The notes under the pieces are model-generated. The model was given only the letters and a program-made list of their open reading frames with translations. It did no database searches and was not told where the DNA came from. Made by a program: the position numbers and the translations under genes. DNA of 64,000 bases, taken from Lacihabitans sp. CS3-21. Its GTDB lineage: Bacteria > Bacteroidota > Bacteroidia > Cytophagales > Spirosomataceae. The stretch is taken from assembly GCF_024343675.1 (NCBI RefSeq), contig NZ_RJUD01000004.1, positions 167,823 to 231,822 of the forward strand. The letters run 5' to 3'. This document shows positions 17,618 through 27,580 of this stretch, piece by piece; position 1 is the stretch's first letter; the number at the start of each line of letters is the position of its first letter.

Positions 17618-18687
17618 GCATTTCTCACATAACTTCCAAGAACCTTAATGCTGTCTTGGTGTTTTTTCAATACCTCCTGAAATTTCTCATCTTTGAAATA
17701 GCCCAAAAGCTCAATAAAGAACCAAAAATTAAAATCTTCGTCACCCTTGTATGGCCTACTTTCAATTTTTGTTAAGTTAATTTCTTGTTCTTTAAAGTCT
17801 TGTAAGAAACTTGCCAAAACCCCTGCTTCATCAGTATGAGGCAATCTGGCAATCAAAGTGGTTTTGTCATTTCCTGAAGGTAAATTCTCGAACTTTTTAG
17901 AAAGAATAAAAAACCTTGTTCTATTGTTGCTATTGTCTTCTATGTTATGAAATAATACAGGAATTCTAAACAATTTAGCCGCAATATCACTGCAAATAGC
18001 AGCTGCTTCGGGATCTTCTGCCGCCAATTTTGCGGCTTTTGACGTTGACTCAACTTGTATTTCTTCTGGACTGTGCTGTTCAAAATACTTATTTAAGAAT
18101 CCACGGCATTGACGAAAAGCTATATCTTTTGAATATATTCTTTTAATTTTAGCTGGATTTTCAGCTTCTGTGGCCAAACTAAAGTGAACGGGAATTTTCA
18201 ATTCTGCAGCTATATTCACATTGGTTTCGTTGAGTAAATCAACGGTTTCATAAACTATACCTTCCTGGTTATTTTCGATAGGTACCACTCCAAATCTAAC
18301 TCTCTCGGTTTCTACCGCTTCAAAAACCGATTTAATTGTAGGTAGGGTCATGTATTCCGAAAGAGCCCCAAATCTACTTTCTGCTGCTTGATGGGTAAAA
18401 CTACCCTCTGGGCCAAGATAGGCTATTCTTTCAGGAAGTTCTATATTTCTTGCTGTTGCAAAAATCTCTAAAAATATGGCTTCTATAGCTTCTCTAGACA
18501 AAAGTCCATCTGACTGGCTATTTAATCTTTCAATTATTTGTTTTTCGCGTTCTGGCCTATAAATTATTTCTTTTGATTTGTTTTTTATTTCTCCCACTCT
18601 TTGCACCCAACGCATGCGTTGATTCAAAAGCTCCAAAAGATGATCATCAATTTTGTCAATTTCTTTCCTTACCTCGTCTAAAGTCAC
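17614..18687 (-). CDS. pheA: Bifunctional chorismate mutase / prephenate dehydratase
   Basis: This enzyme converts chorismate to prephenate and then phenylpyruvate on the phenylalanine pathway. The 357 residues hold three domains: chorismate mutase (about 1-85, LDEVRKEIDKIDDHLLELLNQR), prephenate dehydratase (about 92-270, IAYLGPEGSFTHQAA, and the catalytic-region NRTRFFIL) and a C-terminal ACT domain (about 280-357, KIESRPYKGDEDFNFWF), the probable phenylalanine sensor. It starts 12 bases after parE and is probably cotranscribed with it. Confidence 0.95.
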   Translation of the reverse strand: MTLDEVRKEIDKIDDHLLELLNQRMRWVQRVGEIKNKSKEIIYRPEREKQIIERLNSQSDGLLSREAIEAIFLEIFATARNIELPERIAYLGPEGSFTHQAAESRFGALSEYMTLPTIKSVFEAVETERVRFGVVPIENNQEGIVYETVDLLNETNVNIAAELKIPVHFSLATEAENPAKIKRIYSKDIAFRQCRGFLNKYFEQHSPEEIQVESTSKAAKLAAEDPEAAAICSDIAAKLFRIPVLFHNIEDNSNNRTRFFILSKKFENLPSGNDKTTLIARLPHTDEAGVLASFLQDFKEQEINLTKIESRPYKGDEDFNFWFFIELLGYFKDEKFQEVLKKHQDSIKVLGSYVRNA

Positions 18688-18699
18688 AGTTTTGTTTTT

Positions 18700-20583
18700 T
18701 TAATCTTCTATAATCAGTTCTTTTTCTTCTAATATATCTTTCTCAATAATCAAATTATCAATAATAAATACCTGACGCTCAGGCGTATTTTTGCCCATGT
18801 AGTACCCAAGTATTTTAGGAATGGAGGACTCTTTCTCAAATATTACTGGGTCCAGTTTTATTTCTTTGCCTATAAATGCTTCAAACTCATGAGGTGAAAT
18901 TTCTCCCAATCCCTTAAATCTGGTTATTTCGGGCTTTCCTCCCAATTTATTGATGGCTACTTGTTTTTCATCTTCAGAATAACAGTAAAACGTCTCTTTC
19001 TTGTTTCTGACCCTAAAAAGTGGTGTTTGAAGAATATACAAATGTCCTTCACGCACTACATCAGGAAAAAACTGCAAGAAGAAAGTTAGAAGTAATAACC
19101 TAATATGCGAACCATCTACGTCGGCATCAGTAGCAATGATGATTTGGTTGTATCTCAAAGTTTCAATTCCATTTTCAATATCAAGAGCATGTTGTAGCAA
19201 GTTAAATTCCTCATTTTCATAAACTACCTTTTTACTTAAACCATAGCAATTTAGTGGCTTACCTCTCAAACTGAACACCGCTTGGGTTTCTGGGCTTCTT
19301 GCTTTGGTGATAGATCCACTGGCAGAATCGCCCTCAGTTATGAATAACATGGTGTCTAACCTTCCCTCAAATTTCTCATCCATCAAATGATACTTACAAT
19401 CTCTGAGTTTCTTGTTGTGCAAATTCGCCTTTTTGGCTCTTTCATTGGCAATTTTCCTTACGCCTGCTAACTCTTTTCGTTCTCTTTCTGACTGTTCAAT
19501 TCTCTTTTTCAATGCATCCTTTACATTGGGATGCATGTGTAAAAAGTTATCTAAATGTTCCTTTATAAAATCATTCACGAAAGTTCTGACCGTTGGGGCA
19601 TTTTCTTCTAAAGAAATATTGGTAGAGCCTAACTTGGTTTTGGTCTGAGATTCAAAAACTGGTTCTTGGATTCTGACAGATATTGCACCGATAACGGACT
19701 GTCTAATATCTTCGGGAGCATAATCTTTGTTATAGTGATCCCTTATGGTTTTTACAATGGCCTCTTTAAATGCTGAAAGGTGAGTTCCGCCTTGGGTGGT
19801 ATTTTGACCGTTTACAAAGGAGTAATATTCTTCACCATACTGATTACCATGGGTAAGTGCAATCTCAATATCTGGCCCTTTTAAGTGAATTATATTATAG
19901 CGAAGCGTAGATTCGTCGGTTTTCCTAAGTAATAAATCCAATAAACCATTTTGAGAAATGTATTTTTTCTTGTTAAAGTTCAAAGCGAGACCTGCATTGA
20001 GATAACAATAGTTCCAAATCATGTTTTCTACATAATGAGGAATAAAATGATAATTCTTAAAAACCGAATTATCGGGTATAAACTCTACAAATGTGCCATT
20101 CTTTTCCGTTGTAATTTCTATGGGAGACTCTTCAACGAGTACACCTCTCTCAAAAATCGCCTTCTTACATTCTCCTTCTCTGTATGCAATTACTTTAAAA
20201 TAACTTGAAAGTGCATTAACCGCTTTTGTACCAACACCATTTAATCCAACAGATTTTTGAAAAGCTTTACTGTCATATTTTGCCCCAGTATTAATTTTAG
20301 AAACCACATCTACAACTTTACCCAATGGAATTCCACGTCCAAAATCCCGGACAGTAACTTTTCCTTCGTCAATTCCTATTTCTATAGATTTGCCATGACC
20401 CATCGCAAATTCATCTATACAATTATCCATAACTTCTTTCAGCAATACGTATATTCCATCATCTGGTGAGGTTCCATCACCGAGCTTACCTATATACATA
20501 CCAGGTCGTAAACGAATATGCTCTTTCCAGTCTAAAGATTTAATACTGTCTTCGTCATATAACGCTTTACTTTCTTCTGACAT
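18700..20583 (-). CDS. parE: DNA topoisomerase IV subunit B
   Basis: The ATPase subunit of a type IIA topoisomerase, which decatenates daughter chromosomes with ParC. The 627-residue product has the GHKL ATPase ([42 protein letters not shown]), a transducer domain and a TOPRIM domain ([20 protein letters not shown]). The '[14 protein letters not shown]' loop and the SASGS form of the TOPRIM motif are those of Bacteroidota ParE rather than GyrB. parC is not in the window. A promoter-like pair precedes it. Confidence 0.88.
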   Translation of the reverse strand: MSEESKALYDEDSIKSLDWKEHIRLRPGMYIGKLGDGTSPDDGIYVLLKEVMDNCIDEFAMGHGKSIEIGIDEGKVTVRDFGRGIPLGKVVDVVSKINTGAKYDSKAFQKSVGLNGVGTKAVNALSSYFKVIAYREGECKKAIFERGVLVEESPIEITTEKNGTFVEFIPDNSVFKNYHFIPHYVENMIWNYCYLNAGLALNFNKKKYISQNGLLDLLLRKTDESTLRYNIIHLKGPDIEIALTHGNQYGEEYYSFVNGQNTTQGGTHLSAFKEAIVKTIRDHYNKDYAPEDIRQSVIGAISVRIQEPVFESQTKTKLGSTNISLEENAPTVRTFVNDFIKEHLDNFLHMHPNVKDALKKRIEQSERERKELAGVRKIANERAKKANLHNKKLRDCKYHLMDEKFEGRLDTMLFITEGDSASGSITKARSPETQAVFSLRGKPLNCYGLSKKVVYENEEFNLLQHALDIENGIETLRYNQIIIATDADVDGSHIRLLLLTFFLQFFPDVVREGHLYILQTPLFRVRNKKETFYCYSEDEKQVAINKLGGKPEITRFKGLGEISPHEFEAFIGKEIKLDPVIFEKESSIPKILGYYMGKNTPERQVFIIDNLIIEKDILEEKELIIED

Positions 20584-20612
20584 AATAATTTTCTATATTT
20601 TATGGGTAAAAA

Positions 20613-20641
20613 CAAATTTATAATTAACTTTGCAACTCAAA
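20613..20641 (-). promoter_or_regulatory. Promoter of parE-pheA
   Basis: On the minus strand a -33 TTTG (20638-20641) and a -7 TAAATTTG (20613-20620) are 17 bases apart. The -7 box lies about 30 bases before the parE ATG at 20583. Confidence 0.6.
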
Positions 20642-20692
20642 GTACTTTTTAAAATAAAGACTTTTTAATTTAATTTACCAAAATTCTTCTGT

Positions 20693-20700
20693 TAATTTTG
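20693..20700 (+). promoter_or_regulatory. -7 element of the polysaccharide export genes
   Basis: TAATTTTG (exact TAnnTTTG) lies about 43 bases before the ATG at 20743. The -33 region is A+T-rich without a clear TTTG. Confidence 0.45.
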
Positions 20701-20742
20701 CGATTTAAATAGCAAAACCTAGAAAGAGCAAATTTTTAATTT

Positions 20743-23244
20743 ATGAAATCTCCCAAATTTAGGAAGACAAATCCAATAGCAAAAGCACTCGTATTAATAA
20801 TAATACAATTTGCTATAAAAAACACCATTTTTGCCCAAACTATTCCTGCTAATCAAATACCAGCTACAATACCAACGGAAAAAACTGCACCTGTAACTGC
20901 AAAAGAAAAAACGGCTACTAACAACCGTACCAACACAGTAAACAGGACACCTATTAATGCTCCAGAAAATGTTAGAGACATCGACCTTACTACAGAGGAT
21001 GAGCAAGCAATGGTGGATCAAGAAAAACAAAGACTTGAAAAAGAAGCAGAACTCTCGGCAGATCTAGCCAAGAAAAATATAATTAAAAGAACTTTTGGAA
21101 GTTCCATATTTACGAATTCAAAATTTGACCCATCTGCCACTGTAAATATTGCGACTCCTAACAATTATGTTTTAGGAGCTGGTGACAAACTTGTCATGGA
21201 TATTTATGGTTATTCTCAGTTTAAACAAACCACTACTGTTAATCCAGACGGATTTATCGTATTAGAAAAAGCTGGTGTAGTCAACGTATCGGGATTAACC
21301 ATAGAAGAAGCTGAAAAAAAGATAAAAAATGCTTATTCCAAAATTTTCTTAGGCCTAAATGGTGGCAGCGGTTATCCTGCAAATACCTTTCTTAAAGTTT
21401 CTTTAACAGGATATAGATCCATAAAAATAAAAATAACAGGAGAGGTAGTAGCACCAGGCACTTATACAGTTACTTCTTTCACCAGTCTTCTTAATGCATT
21501 ATATGCTTGCGGGGGGCCTAATGACATTGGTACTTATAGAGATATTAGACTAATCAGAAACAACAGGGTAGTAAGTACACTAGACTTATATGATGTCATC
21601 ACAAAAGGGTTTTCAAAAGGTGATATGCTATTAAAGGATCAAGATATTGTGCAAGTTGGTCCTTATCTCTCAAGAGTTGCAATGGAAGGTAATCTAAAGA
21701 GAAAGGGATTGTTTGAAATACTGCCAAATGAAAATCTCCAAACTGTTATAAACTATGCGGGTGGTTTTGATCAATATGCTTATTCAGAAAGAGTAAAAAT
21801 CTACAGAAATACCACAAAAGAAAAAAGAATCATCGATGTGAAAAACAATGATTTTAAAACGAGCTTAGTTTACAGTGGCGATTCCATAGTAGTCGAAAAA
21901 ATATTAGAAAGATTTGAAAACCTGATATCAATCCAAGGAGCAGTTTATCGTCCTGGTGAATATTCCCTCGACTCCAATCCAACTTTGATGGCTTTGATAA
22001 ATTCAGCTGAGGGACTTAAAGAAGAATCCTTACAGGGTAGAATAAATATAATCAGAACCAACGACGATTTGTCAGTTTCTAATATTTCAGTTAACCTTCT
22101 TGATATAAAATCTGGTAGAACTACCGACCAGACTTTGAAAAGAATGGATAAAATTATTATTCCTAGTATTTTCGATTTGACTGAAACTTCTTTTGTGAAA
22201 ATCCAAGGTGCAATCAATAATCCTGATGCTTTAATTGGAGTTGAAGTACCTTATATCAAAGAAATGACCATTCAGGATTTGATTGTAAAAGTAGGTGGTC
22301 TAACTGAAGCTGCATCATTGTCAAAAGTTGAAATAGTCAGAAGAAAACGAAATGTGGATGCCAAACAAATTGATGCCCAGATTTCTGACATCATTGAATT
22401 TGAAATTCGTTCTGATTTAAGTTATGATTCAAAAAGCGAAAGCGTAAAGCTTTTACCTTTTGATGAGGTTTTTGTTAGAACCTCTCCAAATTACGAAAAA
22501 CAGAATTTTGCGACTACAAAAGGTGAAGTAATTTACCCTGGAATTTATGGGATTAAATACAAAGACGAGAAGATTTCTGACCTAATTTCTAGAGCTGGGG
22601 GGCTTTCTCCTCAGGCTTATATAAAAGGTGCCACTTTAGTAAGAAAAACGCCTATTAGTGATTTCCAAAAGAACCAAAGAGATGAAGTACTCAACAACCT
22701 CAATATCAACGTTAAAGTCAAACCTATCATTGAAGATGTAGAGAATGAAGAGCCACAACTAACCGAAGAAGGAGAAGTTTTAGACAACGTCATAACCGAG
22801 TCAGTTGGCATTGACTTAGAGAAAATTCTTAAAAATCCTGGATCTGTAGAGGATCTGATCTTACAAGACGGAGACGAAATAAACATCCCTAAAAAACTTC
22901 AAACGGTCAGAATTGAAGGAGAAATTTTGTACCCAACAACTGTAAAATATCATCCCGAATTTAAGTTTATTGACTACGTATCTAAATCTGGTGGTTTTAC
23001 AAAAAAATCAGCCCGTGGAAAAGCATTTATTATTTATCCAAATGGCTCGGTAGATCGAACAAGAAAATTTCTTTTTGTAAAAATACACCCTAAAGTAGAA
23101 CCCGGAAGCGAAATTATCATTCCTGGTAAAACAGAAAATACGCAAGCTCAAATAGCTCAGTTTGGTGGTCTTGTTGCTACTTTAAGTGCGACGCTCACCA
23201 CAATAATCACCATATTCGGATTCTTAAAACTCAATCAAAATTAA
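20743..23244 (+). CDS. SLBB-domain polysaccharide export protein (Wza-like)
   Basis: An 833-residue outer-membrane polysaccharide export protein. It has a signal peptide (to about residue 32), a threonine/alanine-rich segment, then the Poly_export domain (about 140-225: NYVLGAGDKLVMDIYG, VNPDGFIVLEKAGVVNV). Several SLBB domains follow, each with the GEVVAPGTYTV or GAVYRPGEYSL type motif, and a hydrophobic C-terminal helix. It is much longer than E. coli Wza because of the extra SLBB units, the usual form in Bacteroidota. It is followed after 2 bases by the Wzz-like gene; together they would form the envelope-spanning export channel. Confidence 0.92.
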   Translation: MKSPKFRKTNPIAKALVLIIIQFAIKNTIFAQTIPANQIPATIPTEKTAPVTAKEKTATNNRTNTVNRTPINAPENVRDIDLTTEDEQAMVDQEKQRLEKEAELSADLAKKNIIKRTFGSSIFTNSKFDPSATVNIATPNNYVLGAGDKLVMDIYGYSQFKQTTTVNPDGFIVLEKAGVVNVSGLTIEEAEKKIKNAYSKIFLGLNGGSGYPANTFLKVSLTGYRSIKIKITGEVVAPGTYTVTSFTSLLNALYACGGPNDIGTYRDIRLIRNNRVVSTLDLYDVITKGFSKGDMLLKDQDIVQVGPYLSRVAMEGNLKRKGLFEILPNENLQTVINYAGGFDQYAYSERVKIYRNTTKEKRIIDVKNNDFKTSLVYSGDSIVVEKILERFENLISIQGAVYRPGEYSLDSNPTLMALINSAEGLKEESLQGRINIIRTNDDLSVSNISVNLLDIKSGRTTDQTLKRMDKIIIPSIFDLTETSFVKIQGAINNPDALIGVEVPYIKEMTIQDLIVKVGGLTEAASLSKVEIVRRKRNVDAKQIDAQISDIIEFEIRSDLSYDSKSESVKLLPFDEVFVRTSPNYEKQNFATTKGEVIYPGIYGIKYKDEKISDLISRAGGLSPQAYIKGATLVRKTPISDFQKNQRDEVLNNLNINVKVKPIIEDVENEEPQLTEEGEVLDNVITESVGIDLEKILKNPGSVEDLILQDGDEINIPKKLQTVRIEGEILYPTTVKYHPEFKFIDYVSKSGGFTKKSARGKAFIIYPNGSVDRTRKFLFVKIHPKVEPGSEIIIPGKTENTQAQIAQFGGLVATLSATLTTIITIFGFLKLNQN

Positions 23245-23246
23245 GA

Positions 23247-24338
23247 ATGGATCAAAATATAAAAGGAGAACAGATTTCAACCAGAGAGTTTTTTCTTTCA
23301 GTTTTTAAGTATTTCAGATTTCTTGGCAATAATTGGCAACTCTTGTTGGTAGCATTAATTGTAGGCTCTATTTATGACATTATAAACAATACTTTTCTTG
23401 ATTCTGAAGATACTTACAGCGGTCAAATCACATTTCATTTGGAATTGGAAGGTGGTGGAACGCAGAATCAACTAGGTGGATTTGCTTCCGCATTTGGGCT
23501 GGGTGCTGGGGCCGGACAAGCTCAAGGAGGTAGTTTGTTGGCATCTTCGAATTTTGAAGCAATAATCCTTTCTGGGAATGTTTTTCATAACGCCTTTATG
23601 AGAGAAGTAAAAATAGGTAATAGAAAAGAATTATTTATAAATTATTTCATAGACAGCAGCGACATCAAAAGAAAAGAATGGGGTGGAAATTTATTCAGAG
23701 GTCCTTCACCGTATTCTGAATACAGATTTAAAAAGAAAGACATTTCTGAATTTACCCCCTATGAAAACCAAATTTTAGCCGACATCTACACAAAACTGTA
23801 TAATGTTACGAGAGTAGAACCGGACAAAAATTCTAGCTTAATCAGTATTTATTCCACAACCTCAAATGAGAAGTTAACCAAAGATTGGATTGAGACTTTA
23901 ATGGGGGCTACCGAGGATTTTTATAGAGATATGAAAACCAAGAAAACTAAACAAATTTTGCGTGTTCAAGAAGGCCGATTAGATAGCTTAGCTTATGCCA
24001 TGAAATACAATGACAAAAGAATTGCAAGACTAACTTTTGACAATCCCAATGTAGTAGATCCTTCCGGGATAATGAGGCAACAACAAATAACCAGAGACAA
24101 TACTTACCTTTCCAATCAATACTACACCCAATTGGCCAATGTGGAAAGTCTAAACAGACTTATTATTGAGCAAACACCTATTTTTACAGTATTAGAGCCG
24201 GTAAGATTGCCCCTTCAAATAGTAAAAAAGACCGGATTGAGTACACGTTTGAGTGGATTGATAGCGTTAGTGGCCATGATATTTATCATTACCATTAGAA
24301 AAACCTATCTTGATGTAATGTCAGAAAATAGCAATTGA
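23247..24338 (+). CDS. Wzz/chain-length-determinant-like protein
   Basis: The 363-residue protein has an N-terminal transmembrane helix (about 32-52, NWQLLLVALIVGSIYDII), a large periplasmic part rich in charged and coiled-coil-like sequence, and a second helix near the end (LIALVAMIFIITIRKTYL). This two-helix topology fits the Wzz/PCP family that sets polysaccharide chain length or couples to the Wza channel. No cytoplasmic kinase domain is fused. A glycine-rich insert (about 71-95) lies near the N-terminal side of the periplasmic part. It sits between the export protein and the ABC exporter. Confidence 0.8.
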   Translation: MDQNIKGEQISTREFFLSVFKYFRFLGNNWQLLLVALIVGSIYDIINNTFLDSEDTYSGQITFHLELEGGGTQNQLGGFASAFGLGAGAGQAQGGSLLASSNFEAIILSGNVFHNAFMREVKIGNRKELFINYFIDSSDIKRKEWGGNLFRGPSPYSEYRFKKKDISEFTPYENQILADIYTKLYNVTRVEPDKNSSLISIYSTTSNEKLTKDWIETLMGATEDFYRDMKTKKTKQILRVQEGRLDSLAYAMKYNDKRIARLTFDNPNVVDPSGIMRQQQITRDNTYLSNQYYTQLANVESLNRLIIEQTPIFTVLEPVRLPLQIVKKTGLSTRLSGLIALVAMIFIITIRKTYLDVMSENSN

Positions 24339-24348
24339 AAATTTTTAT

Positions 24349-25188
24349 ATGAATTCAACAGAGCGAATAATTACCGCAAAAAAATCTATATCTGCTTACC
24401 TTAATGAAATTTGGGATTTTAAAGAGCTTTTTTGGATTTTAGCCAAAAGAGACATCTTAGTAAAATATAAACAAACTGTTCTGGGAATAGGCTGGAGTGT
24501 GATCAGACCATTAATAACAATGATTGTGATGGCCTTCGCATTTGGTAAAATAGGCAAATTAGACACCAATACCGCAATACCGTTTACACTTGTTGTTGCA
24601 CCTGGAGTTATCATTTGGCTGTTTTTTTCCCAATCATTGCAGGCTTTGAGCCAAAGTATTGTTCTGAATTCTAATCTGGTTTCAAAGGTTTATTTTCCGA
24701 GATTAATCATACCACTGTCTACTATATTTTTAGGACTAGTCGATGTTTTGATATCAGTTATATTATTTTTTATTATCTGTATTTGGTATCAATTTTTGCC
24801 AGATTGGAAATTATTCCTAGCCCCAATATTTATACTATTAACTTTTTTAGCTGCTTTTGGGATTGGATTGATTTCGGCAGTTTTGAATGTAAAATTTAGA
24901 GATATTGGCCAAATTATCCCTTTTGTTATTCAGTTTGGTTATTTTATTTCACCAGTTGGGTACCTCACCGAAAGTGTAAAATCTGCTGACCATGCTTGGT
25001 ATTATAAACTTTTTGTTCTCAATCCAGTAACAGGCTGTATTGATGCTCTTAGATGGTGCATGTTAGACGACTTTGCAGCGTTTAATTGGGACAGTTTTAT
25101 TCCATTGGTGATATTTATTATTATTACTTTTTTCTATTCCATCAGGTTTTTTCGCAAACACGAAAACTCTTTTGTTGATCATATTTAA
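24349..25188 (+). CDS. ABC-2 type polysaccharide export permease (Wzm-like)
   Basis: A 279-residue ABC-2 permease with six transmembrane helices. It has the amphipathic start typical of polysaccharide permeases (LAKRDILVKYKQTVLGIGWSVIRPL). Paired with the ATPase 13 bases downstream it forms an exporter that moves a completed lipid-linked glycan across the inner membrane. Whether the cargo is O-antigen, capsule or teichoic-like polymer cannot be told from the sequence. Confidence 0.9.
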   Translation: MNSTERIITAKKSISAYLNEIWDFKELFWILAKRDILVKYKQTVLGIGWSVIRPLITMIVMAFAFGKIGKLDTNTAIPFTLVVAPGVIIWLFFSQSLQALSQSIVLNSNLVSKVYFPRLIIPLSTIFLGLVDVLISVILFFIICIWYQFLPDWKLFLAPIFILLTFLAAFGIGLISAVLNVKFRDIGQIIPFVIQFGYFISPVGYLTESVKSADHAWYYKLFVLNPVTGCIDALRWCMLDDFAAFNWDSFIPLVIFIIITFFYSIRFFRKHENSFVDHI

Positions 25189-25201
25189 TTCGCTTTAATC
25201 A

Positions 25202-26443
25202 ATGACCGTACTTAGTATAGAAAATGTTTCGAAGAGGTATCAACTCAACCAAAAGGGAAATTCAACAGATGACCTGAGAGATACAGTCACACGTTGGTCT
25301 AATTCGATATTTAAACCTTCAAAAAAAAACAATCACAAAGAAGATTTTTGGGCCTTAAAAGACATTAACTTAGAAGTCAAACAAGGCGATAGACTGGGAT
25401 TGGTTGGTGCCAATGGTGCAGGAAAATCTACCTTGTTGAAAGTTTTAAGTCAGATTACTGAGCCAACCAACGGAATAGTAAGGGTGAAGGGCAGAATGGC
25501 CAGCTTATTAGAAGTAGGTACAGGTTTTCATCCCGAACTTACAGGTAGAGAAAACATTTTCTTGAATGGAGCAATTTTGGGAATGCAAAAATCTGAAATA
25601 GTGAAACATTTTGACGCTATTGTAGACTTTGCAGGTATTGATAAATTCATCGACACACCTGTAAAACGCTATTCTTCAGGTATGTATGTCCGGTTGGGTT
25701 TCGCAATTGCGGCTCATTTAGAACCCGAAATATTGGTGGTGGATGAAGTTTTGGCTGTTGGAGATGCTGATTTTCAGAAGAAAAGTATTGGAAAAATGAG
25801 GGACGTATCCAATAGTGGAAGAACCTTGATTTTTGTAAGTCATAACCTTACTGCTGTTCAAGGACTTTGCAATAAAGGAGCATATTTAAGAAACGGCCAA
25901 CTGATAAAGGCTGGAAAAATAGACGAGGTAGTAAACGAATATGTAAAAACTGTTTCGAAATTTCAATTAAAGCAAAACTGGGCAACATCCGATGACGCAC
26001 CTGGAAATGAGCAAGTAAGAATAAAAACAATTAGCCTTACACCTAATCAAGAAATATTAGTTGATAATTTCGATACGCGTACACCACTTAAAATGGTGTT
26101 TGAATATTGGAACATGATGGATAACGCTGAATTGAACGTCAGTATTTTTCTTTATAGCATGACCGGCGAATGTATCTTTAACATCGGAGATGATGCCAAG
26201 ATTTACCAAAAGGGAATTATCAGTGCAACTTGTGATATTCCAGGAGATTTTTTAAATGATGGTTCATATTATATTTCGGCCATGATAGTTAAAGACAGAT
26301 TGGCTCCTGTTTTTTTCTTTGAAGATGCCTTGGCGTTTGATATTTTAGATTACCGAGAAGGAACAGATTGGTATGGAAAATGGCCTGGAGCCGTCAGACC
26401 GAAAATGATTTCTGTAAATTCTGTTCAGAAAGAATTGCTTTAA
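25202..26443 (+). CDS. Polysaccharide ABC transporter ATP-binding protein (Wzt-like)
   Basis: A 413-residue ATPase. The first 240 residues form the ABC domain (Walker A GANGAGKSTLLK; signature YSSGMYVRLGFAIAAHL; Walker B ILVVDEVLAVGDADF, the form typical of polysaccharide exporters). The last 150 residues form a beta-sandwich like the Wzt C-terminal carbohydrate-binding domain, which in O9a-type systems recognises the modified chain end. A methyltransferase or other terminal modification enzyme would then be expected; two methyltransferases lie at 36-37.6 kb. Confidence 0.9.
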   Translation: MTVLSIENVSKRYQLNQKGNSTDDLRDTVTRWSNSIFKPSKKNNHKEDFWALKDINLEVKQGDRLGLVGANGAGKSTLLKVLSQITEPTNGIVRVKGRMASLLEVGTGFHPELTGRENIFLNGAILGMQKSEIVKHFDAIVDFAGIDKFIDTPVKRYSSGMYVRLGFAIAAHLEPEILVVDEVLAVGDADFQKKSIGKMRDVSNSGRTLIFVSHNLTAVQGLCNKGAYLRNGQLIKAGKIDEVVNEYVKTVSKFQLKQNWATSDDAPGNEQVRIKTISLTPNQEILVDNFDTRTPLKMVFEYWNMMDNAELNVSIFLYSMTGECIFNIGDDAKIYQKGIISATCDIPGDFLNDGSYYISAMIVKDRLAPVFFFEDALAFDILDYREGTDWYGKWPGAVRPKMISVNSVQKELL

Positions 26444-26452
26444 ATCATATTT

Positions 26453-26460
26453 TATGTTTG
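26453..26460 (+). promoter_or_regulatory. -7 element before the sugar aminotransferase
   Basis: TATGTTTG (exact TAnnTTTG) lies 10 bases after the ATPase stop and 37 bases before the TTG start at 26497, so the aminotransferase may have its own promoter. Confidence 0.45.
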
Positions 26461-26496
26461 TACATTAAGCTAGTATTGTAAAAAAATTGAATCGAT

Positions 26497-27579
26497 TTGG
26501 AAAGGATTAACGTAACAAAATCATTTTTACCTCCTAAGGAAGAATATCAAGCTTACCTTTCAAAAATTTGGGAGGCCAGTTGGCTCACCAATAATGGGCC
26601 TTTGGTGGTTGAACTTGAGGATAAAATTTCCAAATATTTAAATTCACAATACTTTTCATTTGTAGGAAATGGCACAATCGCTCTTCAAATAGCCATCAAA
26701 GCTTTAGAACTAGAAGGCGAAATTATTACCACGCCATTTTCATATTGTGCCACTACCACGTCTATCATTTGGGAAAACCTTGAACCTGTTTTCGTAGATA
26801 TCAATCCTCAAGATTTGAATATCAATGCTGACCTAATTGAAGCTGCTATTACTGAAAAAACATCTGGGATTTTAGCCACTCACGTATATGGAAATCCATG
26901 TGATGTTGAAAAAATAGAGGAGATCGCCAAAAAATACAACTTAAAAGTAATCTATGATGCTGCCCATGCATTTGGTGTAGAATATAAAGGCAAATCACTT
27001 TTGGAATATGGTGATATTTCGACTTGTAGTTTTCACTCTACGAAGGTTTTTCATACTGTAGAAGGAGGATCGATAAATTGTCATTCTGAAGAATTACACG
27101 AAAAAGTGAAACTATTAAGAAGTTTCGGTCACATTTTAGACAACTATTATGTTGCTGGTATAAATGGAAAAAATTCGGAGTTCCATGCCGCCATGGGCCT
27201 TTGCAACCTCAATCATTTATCTTCGATTATTTCGGGAAGAAAGCGTGTTTTTAGGATTTATGATAATCTATTAAACTGGGATCACCTTGAAAAACCTACT
27301 GAAATTACGCCCGATTTAGTTTATAATTTCGCATATTATCCGGTTGTTTTAGAAAACACTGAGATAACAGCAAAAATAATGGAAGCACTAAACAAAGAAA
27401 ATATTTACCCTAGACGATATTTTTACCCATCACTAAATCAACTTAAATATTTAACTAATTATCAAAGTTGTCCTGTAAGTGAGGACATTTCGTGCAGGGT
27501 ACTCTCTCTCCCACTCTATCCAGATTTGGAGGATAAAATAGTTGAAAATATATCTGAAATAATCAACTCAAATCTTTGA
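26497..27579 (+). CDS. DegT/DnrJ/EryC1/StrS-family sugar aminotransferase
   Basis: A 360-residue PLP-dependent aminotransferase that would make an amino sugar nucleotide for the surface polysaccharide. Family motifs are present: NGTIALQIAIKAL, TTPFSYCATTTSI, the AAHAFG segment and the PLP lysine in CSFHSTKVFHTVEGG. The start appears to be TTG at 26497 (ERINVTKSF), since no ATG lies near and the following residues match the usual N-terminus. The next gene starts 2 bases after the stop. Confidence 0.9.
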   Translation: MERINVTKSFLPPKEEYQAYLSKIWEASWLTNNGPLVVELEDKISKYLNSQYFSFVGNGTIALQIAIKALELEGEIITTPFSYCATTTSIIWENLEPVFVDINPQDLNINADLIEAAITEKTSGILATHVYGNPCDVEKIEEIAKKYNLKVIYDAAHAFGVEYKGKSLLEYGDISTCSFHSTKVFHTVEGGSINCHSEELHEKVKLLRSFGHILDNYYVAGINGKNSEFHAAMGLCNLNHLSSIISGRKRVFRIYDNLLNWDHLEKPTEITPDLVYNFAYYPVVLENTEITAKIMEALNKENIYPRRYFYPSLNQLKYLTNYQSCPVSEDISCRVLSLPLYPDLEDKIVENISEIINSNL

Positions 27580-27580
27580 A

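Noticed and set aside
18700..20583. GyrB instead of ParE
   Set aside because: The [14 protein letters not shown] form, the [14 protein letters not shown] loop and the length fit Bacteroidota ParE better.
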